A stretch of DNA of 64,000 nt from CATOSD01 sp965203135 (GTDB lineage Bacteria; Chloroflexota; Dehalococcoidia; Lucifugimonadales; CATOSD01): positions 744,001-808,000 of the forward strand of contig CBDBBO010000001.1 of NCBI GenBank assembly GCA_965203135.1, read 5' to 3'. Each line of letters starts with the position of its first letter. The first letter of the stretch is position 1. A model generated the notes under the pieces. The model made no database searches and was not told the DNA's origin. It saw only the letters and a list, made by a program, of their open reading frames with translations. This document shows, one piece after another, positions 9,079-15,546 of this stretch. The translations under genes were made by a program, and so were the position numbers.

Positions 9079-9345
9079 ATTTCCGAGCGCGCCTAAATCC
9101 GCAAGAACCGGAAGCTTGCCTCGAATCGATCGCTACAGATATGGACTCAGCGGACGGCGATACCGGTAAGGAAGTGGCAAAGCGCGCAGACATACAAAAC
9201 CGCACCTCGGCAAACCCACCCCCTCACCAGCAGGAGCTTTAGAAGGGACTGCTGACGGCCATGCTCCGAGGCCTCTCAATTGGAGCCAACGTCAGTGACC
9301 TTCCCCCGTACGTTCATCGAGGAGATTTCTCTTGGATCAGGGACA

Positions 9346-10104
9346 CTAACTGCCGCCCCGAATGGAGCCGTGACAATCAATATTTGTGTAGCTATGGAAC
9401 CGACGCACATCTCCCTCGGAGTTACGGACTGTGAATCCATTCCTGGCAATGGCTGCCCTGACGTCGTAGTGGAATCCGTCAGGCACACGATAGGAGAACT
9501 TGAAACTGCCATATGGTGGATTCGAACCATGATAGGCAGGGGCGACCTTAAATTGTAGGCCTCTCTTGTCTTGCCACATACCTCTACCGTAATGGACTTC
9601 GCGGAACCTTTGACTAATCCTATATACCCTGTATAAGTCATCCTTGTTCAGACGTACAGTGCGAATCCTGCTCCACAAATCGTGGTGTTTCTTCGGCGAA
9701 AAAGAGCATTCCGGCAACAGCCCAGGGGCATCTACTCCCTGTGGCCTGAGCATGTCGCGCCACTTCCGTTCGAAGCCGATGTGTTTCTCGATCATTTCTG
9801 TATACATGTCTGATCCGAAATATCTTAGAGTGTCGCGTTCCATCCACACTAACCTATGGCGATTTCGCATCATCCTGTTGAAGTGAGGATACTCGTCATC
9901 ACGGTAATGATATGCAAAGACATGAGTTCCCTGAACCTCTTCACAAGCTCTGTCCAATACCCTCCGCCAGCATGACCGTAAGTCAGGTTTGCTCTTATCA
10001 CGTGAAGGCACAAAGTGAATGCTCCAATCATCCACTTGTGGCATATATTTTTTGTTCCGCTTAGTTACGGACGTGGGCATTCCAGCGATTATCAAGGCAG
10101 GCAT
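9346..10104 (-). CDS. Uncharacterised protein, second gene of an accessory pair
   Basis: I do not recognise this protein. The 252-residue product starts MPALIIAGMPTSVTKRNKKY; the frame also has an ATG at 10206, but those extra 34 residues lie over the end of the upstream gene and look like its shadow. It is basic and rich in aromatic residues and His, with no membrane segment. A central stretch LLPECSFSPKKHHDLWSRIR and a C-terminal FHYDVR...FHSYTNIDCHGSIRGG segment look like a globular fold. Base composition is lower in GC than the flanking ribosomal genes, suggesting acquisition. It is 25 bp downstream of its partner and probably co-transcribed. Confidence 0.6.
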   Translation of the reverse strand: MPALIIAGMPTSVTKRNKKYMPQVDDWSIHFVPSRDKSKPDLRSCWRRVLDRACEEVQGTHVFAYHYRDDEYPHFNRMMRNRHRLVWMERDTLRYFGSDMYTEMIEKHIGFERKWRDMLRPQGVDAPGLLPECSFSPKKHHDLWSRIRTVRLNKDDLYRVYRISQRFREVHYGRGMWQDKRGLQFKVAPAYHGSNPPYGSFKFSYRVPDGFHYDVRAAIARNGFTVRNSEGDVRRFHSYTNIDCHGSIRGGS

Positions 10105-10129
10105 CTTAGATCTCAATGGTTGAGGGCGA

Positions 10130-10936
10130 TCATCTCTTTGGTCCACCAATACTACGATACATTGCTTCGACTGCTCGAAATGGAACAGAAATGGACCTGA
10201 CTTCATCGTCGGTCATGTAAGTCGCAAATGTTGCCATTAGTTGCTGCGGAGACTGACGACTATGTTCCATGTCATGTGACTCAAACCAATGTGGGCTAAA
10301 CTCAATCTCGTTCTGTTCTGCCCAATCTTCAATGGTCCTTCTCAATGTCCCTGTCTTGTAGTTGTGCCACGCCAAGCCTAGTCGCAACCGGGAAACCTCA
10401 GCTTGAAAGGCACCAAGAGGATTTGGGGAGCGCTCGATCGCCTTCTTTAGTTCTTCACTTGCCTCGCTTGCCTCCGCAAAGCCGCGCCGTTGGCTCAGCA
10501 AACTCTCCAAAGTGACAGACGGCACGGCCACCTTTGTTCGAGTGTCATCTGGCGGGATTTCATTTCTGAACTCATCAGAATCGGGAAGATACCAGAAGTC
10601 ACTCTCGCTGATCCTTGTGAACGCCTCGTAAACGTCAGCTCGAAACCGACGGTAGTCTCTTGGATTCTGTTCTGCCGCAGACTCGGGCCATTCTGCTCCT
10701 ACAAGCCCAACATACATGTCTGTATTTGGTCGCTTGTGGACTACAATATTCTCCACACGTTCGATCGCTGATGAGAACTTCTGCCTAGTGTCCTTCAGAT
10801 AGCGATCAAAGTCTAAGCCGTCACGCCTCGCGAGCTGACTGACTTTATTGTGTAGTATCGCACCCCTTGTGAGGACAGCATCAGCTTGCAACTCTTTGAG
10901 CGCTTCGACAACAATGTTATCCCAGTTTGCCATCAT
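10130..10936 (-). CDS. Uncharacterised protein with possible N-terminal helix-turn-helix-like domain
   Basis: The 268-residue product is not recognised. Residues about 5-75 (VVEALKELQADAVLTRG, LARRDGLDFDRYLKD, IVVHKRPNTDMYVGL) have the helix-helix-strand pattern of small winged-helix modules, loosely recalling OST-HTH/LOTUS domains; this is an impression, not a match. The middle is charged and the C-terminal third looks helical. It starts MMANWDNIVVEALKEL behind a CGGGAGGAATG-type ribosome site. It is the upstream member of a two-gene lower-GC unit. Confidence 0.6.
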   Translation of the reverse strand: MMANWDNIVVEALKELQADAVLTRGAILHNKVSQLARRDGLDFDRYLKDTRQKFSSAIERVENIVVHKRPNTDMYVGLVGAEWPESAAEQNPRDYRRFRADVYEAFTRISESDFWYLPDSDEFRNEIPPDDTRTKVAVPSVTLESLLSQRRGFAEASEASEELKKAIERSPNPLGAFQAEVSRLRLGLAWHNYKTGTLRRTIEDWAEQNEIEFSPHWFESHDMEHSRQSPQQLMATFATYMTDDEVRSISVPFRAVEAMYRSIGGPKR

Positions 10937-10998
10937 TCCTCCCGGTCATATTGCGACCACTCAAATCAAACAAGCGATTGACTCCTAAAGAGTTTCCC

Positions 10999-11028
10999 AA
11001 AAAATAAGGGTGCCAAGAAGGCACCCTT
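10999..11028 (-). terminator. Rho-independent terminator, leftward
   Basis: A perfect 9-bp stem (AAGGGTGCC / GGCACCCTT, 11006-11014 and 11020-11028) with a 5-nt loop is followed on the minus strand by TTATTTTTT. It would stop leftward transcripts arriving from beyond 11030. No convincing leftward gene lies between it and the insertion element; it may have served a gene now disrupted. Confidence 0.75.
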
Positions 11029-11225
11029 CGTGTACAAAAATCCTATTGCACGTAAATACTGCCCTTTGCGAATGCTGAGAGTTTCATCGGGGGGCCAATT
11101 CCCGAGCAATGAAAGAAATGGCTCCGCCCCGCTCTGGACATCCAAGACTACAACAGCCAGCAAACACCGGGGGGCTATAGTCACCATCATCATAGCATCA
11201 GACGTTACGTTAGGCAAGAGTAACC

Positions 11226-11232
11226 AGTACTG
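11226..11232. repeat. Left target-site duplication of the insertion element
   Basis: AGTACTG here is repeated directly at 14742-14748, exactly outside the inverted ends of the element. With the preceding C the pre-insertion site reads CAGTACTG, a perfect 8-bp palindrome. Confidence 0.85.
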
Positions 11233-11247
11233 AAGAGTTGTGCAAAA
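11233..11247 (+). repeat. Left terminal inverted repeat
   Basis: AAGAGTTGTGCAAAA; its complement is present without mismatch at the right end, 14727-14741. Confidence 0.88.
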
Positions 11248-11286
11248 TGCCTCGTAGGGCTTGACAATGCGGCTCATCGCCAGTAA

Positions 11287-11407
11287 CCTAACGGCAGCCT
11301 AAACCCGCAGACGCAGGGGATTCACCAACCTCGCGAATGCGTTAGGAGGGACTACGGGATTGGGTCGGCGGTACGCCGGCTGGGGTTGCCGTAGCCCTCC
11401 AAGTGAA
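11287..11407 (+). ncRNA. Highly structured non-coding segment at the left end of the element
   Basis: No protein-coding frame fits. A 12-bp stem GGAGGG(A)CTACGG / CCGTAGCCCTCC pairs 11345-11357 with 11389-11400 with a single bulged A, and encloses a second hairpin CGGCG gta CGCCG (11366-11378). A further 7-bp pairing, CCTAACG (11287-11293) with CGTTAGG (11340-11346), shares two bases with it and may compete. The stems are followed at once by a terminator. This suggests a transcribed structured RNA or a regulatory leader; no known RNA family is recognised. Confidence 0.4.
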
Positions 11408-11443
11408 AGCCTCCGCCGAATTGATCGGCGGAGGCTCTTTTTT
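11408..11443 (+). terminator. Rho-independent terminator inside the element
   Basis: A 12-bp perfect stem (AGCCTCCGCCGA, 11408-11419, with TCGGCGGAGGCT, 11425-11436), a 5-nt loop and a run of six T (11438-11443) make a strong rightward terminator. It separates the structured segment upstream from the transposase leader downstream, and could also block transcription entering from outside. Confidence 0.85.
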
Positions 11444-11447
11444 GTGC

Positions 11448-11520
11448 GGGGAACCAGGTGGGGCGCCGAGGCCTTACATCCTAATGCGCGCCGAGGGTTC
11501 GAGTCCCCCATTCCCCACGC
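11448..11520 (+). other. tRNA-like 3' end (acceptor and T-arm remnant)
   Basis: The stretch ends with a T-arm-like GAGGG-TTCGAGT-CCCCC followed by ATTCCCCA. GGGGAAC at 11448-11454 can pair with ATTCCCC at 11510-11516 at six of seven positions, and CCA occurs at 11520-11522. The 38 nt between them do not form a D-arm and anticodon arm; instead GGCGC and GCGCC near its ends can pair. It is therefore not a functional tRNA. It could be a decayed tRNA or tmRNA 3' end carried by the element, or a tRNA-mimicking structure. Confidence 0.4.
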
Positions 11521-11674
11521 CAGCAACGATACCAAAAGCGGGCGGGCGGAGGCAAGGCTACACTTCCGTTTGCCGTGTTCTTGGCCGCCGACAGGCTGGT
11601 TTCGTGAATCAAGCCGCCCATAGAATGCTGAGCTGACGCGGGAGGCGAGGGTTAACTACCGAGGAGGGACGCCT

Positions 11675-11698
11675 ATGGCAAATAGCCGAATGGCCTAG
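11675..11698 (+). CDS. Putative leader peptide before the transposase
   Basis: A seven-codon ORF (MANSRMA) lies behind a strong ribosome site GAGGAGGG at 11661-11668, 6 bp from the ATG. A perfect 9-bp stem-loop begins 10 nt after its stop codon and the transposase ATG is 69 nt after the stop. Leader peptide, stem-loop, then gene is the layout of translation-coupled control, but there is no direct evidence that it is used. Confidence 0.3.
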   Translation: MANSRMA

Positions 11699-11708
11699 AA
11701 AGAACGGA

Positions 11709-11739
11709 ACCGCAGGAGCGCTACCAACATTCCTGCGGT
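11709..11739 (+). promoter_or_regulatory. Stem-loop between leader ORF and transposase
   Basis: ACCGCAGGA (11709-11717) pairs perfectly with TCCTGCGGT (11731-11739) around a 13-nt loop. No T-run follows, so it is not a simple terminator. Its position just before the transposase suggests a role in limiting transposase expression. Confidence 0.45.
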
Positions 11740-11766
11740 CCCTAGTTAAGCGGGAGCACACTTGCA

Positions 11767-12993
11767 ATGAGTACCGCCCTAACTACGGACAAGACTAACG
11801 CGCCGCCGCCCGAAACTCAAGCGCCCGGCGCGTACCAATCCAAGTCAATCCTAGAGATTGCCTCGTTTCTCGCCGAGATAAACGACGCGCCCCTCATAAA
11901 GCGCCTAGAGGAGTACCGCCCCAGCGGGCGGCGCGGGTATGGCCCACGTAGCTTGTGGCGCGCCTACATGTCGGGCTTCCTGCTGCCCGTCCGCTCGATC
12001 TCCGACCTTATACGCCGCCTTGAGGACTCCCCGGAGTTACGCCTGCTATGCGGGTTGCACTCCATACCGCACCACTCAACCTTTAGCCGCTTCATAGCGC
12101 GGCTTGCAGGCCACGCGGACCTTGTGGCCGCCGCAACCGCCACGTTGACCGACAGGTTTGCGGAGGAGCTGCCGGGGTTTGGCGAGAAGATTGCTATTGA
12201 TAGCAGCATCATCGACGCCTACGCAACCCGCTTCCACAAGCCGTCCGCCGACCCCGACGCTAGCTGGACGGCCAAGCGCGGGCCTAACGGCGAGCCGGAG
12301 TTTCACTTTGGCTACAAACTCCACCTCGCGGTTGACGCTACCTACGGGGTGCCGATTGCGGGCATCACCTCCACGGGCGGCGTTTACGATGGCCACTACT
12401 TGCCGCCGCTCATTGAACAGGCGGCGGGCGCTCATGCGTGGTTCGCCCCAAAGGTCGTCACCGCCGACAAGGGCTACGATTCTCAAGCGGTACACGAGGC
12501 AATCGCGAAGTACAACGCCACCGCCGTCATACCGCTCCGCGATCTTGGCGGCAAAGAAGCCCCGGAAGGCCCTTACACCAAATCGGGCCAATTGACCTGC
12601 ATAGGCGGGCAAGTGATGGACATAGTGAAAACCGACCCCGACAAGGGAACGTTGTTCCGTTGCCCGGCGGGTGGTTGCCACCTACTCAAGCGCAAGGCCG
12701 TTCTCTACTGCCAGGACGAGGTATGGGACAAGCCTACCGACCTACGCCGCAACCCCAAGATACCTCACAAGACCCCGGAGTGGAAGGCGCTTTACCGCGA
12801 GCGGCAAACGGTGGAGCGGAGCTTCAAGAGCATGAAACAGGCGCGCCGTTTGGCCGAGCCTATGCTAATGGGCTTGCCGAAGGTTGGGTTGCACTGCGCT
12901 ATGAGCGTGCTTGCAACAAGCGCCACGATGATGGCTCGGCTACGGGCGGGCAGCGTTGCGGACATGCGGTGGTTGGTGCGGAAGGTGGCGTAA
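11767..12993 (+). CDS. DDE transposase, DUF772/DDE_Tnp_1 type
   Basis: Catalyses cut-and-paste movement of the element. The 408-residue product has an N-terminal DUF772-type domain (RRGYGPRSLWRAYMSGFLL near residue 57, HSIPHHSTFSRFIARL near 98). The RNase-H-fold catalytic triad is visible as D in KIAIDSSIIDAYA near 144, D in VVTADKGYDS near 237 and E in RERQTVERSFKSMK near 350. No frameshift or stop interrupts it. It is the first full gene after the leader region and has strong GC-rich coding like its passengers. Confidence 0.92.
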   Translation: MSTALTTDKTNAPPPETQAPGAYQSKSILEIASFLAEINDAPLIKRLEEYRPSGRRGYGPRSLWRAYMSGFLLPVRSISDLIRRLEDSPELRLLCGLHSIPHHSTFSRFIARLAGHADLVAAATATLTDRFAEELPGFGEKIAIDSSIIDAYATRFHKPSADPDASWTAKRGPNGEPEFHFGYKLHLAVDATYGVPIAGITSTGGVYDGHYLPPLIEQAAGAHAWFAPKVVTADKGYDSQAVHEAIAKYNATAVIPLRDLGGKEAPEGPYTKSGQLTCIGGQVMDIVKTDPDKGTLFRCPAGGCHLLKRKAVLYCQDEVWDKPTDLRRNPKIPHKTPEWKALYRERQTVERSFKSMKQARRLAEPMLMGLPKVGLHCAMSVLATSATMMARLRAGSVADMRWLVRKVA

Positions 12994-13048
12994 GAAGCCG
13001 GTGGCGGGATTGTAAGGCGTAAGGGGTATATGCTACCCTGCGTCCGCT

Positions 13049-13151
13049 CCCCATCACGAGCAAGCCTAAAGGCAACCGCCGTTTAGCCATACGCCACACG
13101 CGGGCCACCGCGCCCTCTTGTGGCACGTATGGCAGGCGACTCGTGATGGGG
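13049..13151. repeat. Long nested inverted repeat between transposase and passenger genes
   Basis: CCCCATCACGAG (13049-13060) pairs perfectly with CTCGTGATGGGG (13140-13151); within it CCATACG (13087-13093) pairs with CGTATGG (13126-13132). The result is a 103-nt cruciform or RNA hairpin in the 380-bp gap after the transposase. The ribosome site of the next small ORF starts shortly after it. Confidence 0.7.
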
Positions 13152-13180
13152 AAGCCCGTTAGCCGCAGGAGGGCCTCCTT

Positions 13181-13246
13181 ATGTCGAGCTTCGCGCTGTA
13201 CTCGTTGCCCTCCATACATACCCGCCCGCCCCGTTCCCGCATTTGA
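13181..13246 (+). CDS. Putative 21-residue small ORF in the element
   Basis: ATG at 13181 is preceded by AGGAGG at 13168-13173, a good site, and the frame encodes MSSFALYSLPSIHTRPPRSRI before TGA. Coding value is unproven. It lies between the long inverted repeat and the larger passenger gene and could be a second leader peptide or chance. Confidence 0.25.
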   Translation: MSSFALYSLPSIHTRPPRSRI

Positions 13247-13375
13247 CCCTAAGCCCTAGCCTGCCGCTGGGGTTTTCTTGTTTAGGCCAACCACTTTACA
13301 AGCGCCTCCAACACGCGCCCGGAACAAACATGGCTCGTTGCATAGGGGCGGCTTACTACCACCAGGAGGGACAAC

Positions 13376-14230
13376 TTGAACCAGCAACCTACCCGCACGC
13401 CCCGGCGGTCCCGCCGTAGGGCAAGTGGGCGTAACTACTGGCCCTGGGCGCTTGCGGTCGCCGCGCTTGCCGCCTTGTTTGTGGCCTGGCCCATTGACGC
13501 CTACGGCGAGGGCGCGTTGTGGGGCGCGAAGCGAGCGGCGGACGACAACATACGCGCGCCTATTGTTGGGGTGTTCGCGTCGGGCGAGCAAAGCAGCGGT
13601 GCCTCTGCGCCTCGGTCTACGGCAAGCCCAACCCTTGCAAGCGTCGAGCGCGCCGTTGCAGCGTCCGACATTGTTGTTAGCGGCACGCCTGAAAGCAGGC
13701 AGGGGTTCTACGGGTTGATTGCCGAGTGCGGCGGCGCGGCGGCGCTTGAGGACGCCCTCATAGAGGAGTTTGTTGGGCCAAAGCCCGAGGCAATGCGGCG
13801 CGGTATGTTGCGCGAGGGGTACAAGGACGTAAAGGTCGAGCTTGTAAAGCGCGAGTACGGCTGGGTCATAACAACTAAGGCGGTAAATCCAACATTAAGC
13901 GCCGCCGGGCTTCCCGCCGTAGAGCTGGAGGAGGTTGTGGTGTTGCACATGCGGGAGCGTGTTGAGTGGCTGCCTACGCCAACGCCCGCGCCGCAGGCAA
14001 CGGCAACGCCGCCACGCGATGGACTTATGCCAGCGGGCTTTAGCCCGTTTGACCCTACGCCAACCCCTGAACCGACCGCTACGCCGCGCCCCGAGCCTAC
14101 GCCTGCACACGATTCATACATAGCGTGGGAGATCAAGTACGGCAACAGCACTTTTGCGCGAACGATGGAGGAGGGCGTGCTGCGCGCAGGAGATTGCAAT
14201 GGTGGCCAATTGGTGCGCGCCGACGGCTAA
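13376..14230 (+). CDS. Passenger gene: membrane-anchored exported protein with Thr-Pro repeats
   Basis: The TTG start sits 7 bp after a perfect AGGAGG at 13363-13368. The 284-residue product has a strongly basic N-terminus (RTPRRSRRRASGR), one membrane helix at about residues 22-40 (WPWALAVAALAALFVAWPI), a central globular part of unknown fold (about 75-200), then a Thr-Pro rich stretch (PTPTPAPQATATPP, PTPEPTATPRPEPTP) and a short C-terminal tail. Topology is probably N-in with the bulk outside. I cannot assign a function. Carriage inside the insertion element is unusual. Confidence 0.7.
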   Translation: MNQQPTRTPRRSRRRASGRNYWPWALAVAALAALFVAWPIDAYGEGALWGAKRAADDNIRAPIVGVFASGEQSSGASAPRSTASPTLASVERAVAASDIVVSGTPESRQGFYGLIAECGGAAALEDALIEEFVGPKPEAMRRGMLREGYKDVKVELVKREYGWVITTKAVNPTLSAAGLPAVELEEVVVLHMRERVEWLPTPTPAPQATATPPRDGLMPAGFSPFDPTPTPEPTATPRPEPTPAHDSYIAWEIKYGNSTFARTMEEGVLRAGDCNGGQLVRADG

Positions 14231-14302
14231 GCCGATTGTTAATCACATTGGTAATGCCCGCCCAACAAAACGGGCGCTACCAAAGTAGGAAGGACGGCGT
14301 GT

Positions 14303-14548
14303 ATGGTAGCCGCGCTTTGGGACGCTTACTGCGAGTTGCTTGGCACGGGGTCGGTAGCGGCGCAAACATGGGGTGCGGTTATCGCTTTGATCGGCTTGCC
14401 CCTGTTCTGTGTTGGCGCGTGGAGGTTGGGGTCTTGGATTTTCGAAGCGGAGCGCATAGCGCGTGTAAACGCAGAAGAAGCGGCCGGAGTACTGGGGATA
14501 GGGGCGACGGCGCTGATTGTGGGTATCGCGACGATCGCAACGTGTTGA
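14303..14548 (+). CDS. Passenger gene: small two-helix membrane protein
   Basis: ATG at 14303 follows AGGAAGGAC at 14288-14296. The 81-residue product has two predicted membrane helices (about 24-40, WGAVIALIGLPLFCVGA, and 60-78, AGVLGIGATALIVGIA) joined by a charged segment RLGSWIFEAERIARVNAEE. It lies 72 bp after the larger passenger gene, so the two probably act together. Function unknown; the size and topology are compatible with a holin-like or signalling protein but nothing specific supports that. Confidence 0.55.
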   Translation: MVAALWDAYCELLGTGSVAAQTWGAVIALIGLPLFCVGAWRLGSWIFEAERIARVNAEEAAGVLGIGATALIVGIATIATC

Positions 14549-14607
14549 AGGTGTACCAGTACAAGGCCACCCCAACCCCGAAGATAACCCCCCAATGATG
14601 AAGTCCG

Positions 14608-14651
14608 CTGGGTGCATTGCTTGGCCTCCTTTGGGCGGAGCATACCCAGCA
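14608..14651 (+). repeat. Inverted repeat near the right end of the element
   Basis: GCTGGGT (14608-14614) and ACCCAGC (14645-14651) form a stem enclosing a smaller CTCC/GGAG pairing. It lies after the last passenger gene and may act as a terminator-like structure, although no T-run follows. Confidence 0.45.
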
Positions 14652-14726
14652 CCGCCTAGTTGAGGCCAGCATACCATACAACTTGACGATCAAATGCAAG
14701 ACGCCCGCGCGCTAGCTCGGATGTCG

Positions 14727-14741
14727 TTTTGCACAACTCTT
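14727..14741 (-). repeat. Right terminal inverted repeat
   Basis: TTTTGCACAACTCTT, the exact complement of the left end at 11233-11247. Confidence 0.88.
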
Positions 14742-14748
14742 AGTACTG
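14742..14748. repeat. Right target-site duplication of the insertion element
   Basis: AGTACTG, identical to 11226-11232 and in the same orientation. Confidence 0.85.
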
Positions 14749-15546
14749 CCTGCCAATTGATTCAAGAGTCGTGTCACTCCTAAGCAAGTCACTTGTGTGT
14801 CCCCGTCCTCATACGAGGAAGGTCGAACCCCGAGAGTTACACGAACCTTAGCTTGCCTGGCCATTTGGACGCCTATCAGGTATCAATGCTAATAGGTGTC
14901 AAGCCGGCGGTCCAACTCACAACCGACTCAGCCTCTGAGTCCACAGATACGAAGAGACTCGGTGTGACCGTGTCGGAGGGCGATTCCGTGATGGGCAAGT
15001 CAGCAAATACCGCAGCACCTAGGAGAACACTCACCTTGTAGGTATCGCCACCATAACGCGCTGTCCTTCCTTGGTCTTCCAATTCAAGCGCATCAAGGGC
15101 CCGCGTGGTCTCGAGACTGCATTCTGCGTCCGCCAGTGTCAGTAAAGATAGTTAGAGCGTCCGTAAGTAATCTCCTAGGGAAGATGTTGGTGCTATTGCC
15201 TGAAGCCTTCGCCTTCTTGACCTTGGTCCAAACTCTCTGCCGTGTTCGTGTCTTCTGCGCTACCACGCTATTGGCCACACTTCACCAAGTTCAGTCAGAA
15301 GACTAATAGAGCAGTTCAACAGAGTTCGTGAGCTTGGATCAGCATGATTGGTACCTTTAGACATTCGGCGGGTTCCCAAACTGGCCCAACCTATGCGAAG
15401 AAACCAATAGGGGGACCCCGCGCCTATATGGGAAGTGGGATCACCGTGTTCTGGTTTGGCTCCTACCACTCGTTCCGGAATTGTTGTAGAGGTAGGAGTG
15501 CGCACCGCAATTCGGCATGTATCGCAGTTCATTCGAACCAAACGCC
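14749..15546. other. 800-bp lower-GC gap without a confident gene
   Basis: Between the element and the MFS gene no frame is convincing. The best candidate is an open minus-strand frame at 14876-15151 (usable TTG at 15082) encoding ADAECSLETTRALDALELED and then VSVLLGAAVFADLPITES; its amino-acid composition looks protein-like but it has no good start. Two other open frames around 15260-15540 look accidental. The stretch may hold the decayed remains of a gene. Confidence 0.4.

Larger units (their letters stand above)
11233..14741 (+). mobile_element. 3.5-kb insertion element with transposase and passenger genes
   Basis: The ends are 15-bp inverted repeats: AAGAGTTGTGCAAAA at 11233-11247 and its complement at 14727-14741, flanked by identical 7-bp direct repeats AGTACTG. 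Inside, all on the plus strand, are a DDE transposase (11767-12993), two membrane-protein genes (13376-14230, 14303-14548) and two small ORFs with strong AGGAGG sites. The element is over twice the length of a one-gene IS. The 530 bp before the transposase are unusually rich in secondary structure. The intact target duplication argues for a complete, fairly recent insertion. The transposase type (DUF772 plus DDE) and palindromic target resemble the IS1182 group; I cannot confirm the family. Confidence 0.88.

Noticed and set aside
10966..11277. Minus-strand 103-residue ORF at the left end of the element
   Set aside because: It crosses the inverted repeat and target duplication and contains a terminator hairpin; removal of the element does not restore a longer frame with a start.
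11258..11520. A tmRNA gene (frame ending SNLTAA followed by stems and a T-arm)
   Set aside because: No tmRNA 5' end (acceptor strand plus the conserved D-loop-like segment) lies upstream, a terminator interrupts the region, and it falls inside the insertion element. Kept only as a tRNA-like structure.
11299..11535. Minus-strand ORF containing WGMGDSNPRRALGCKASAPH
   Set aside because: This is the typical translated shadow of a tRNA-like sequence on the opposite strand, not a protein. I treat the DNA as a tRNA-like remnant.
15260..15532. Minus-strand 90-residue frame starting MNCDTCRIAV
   Set aside because: No ribosome site, no recognisable domain, and it overlaps another open frame; evidence too thin to call a gene.
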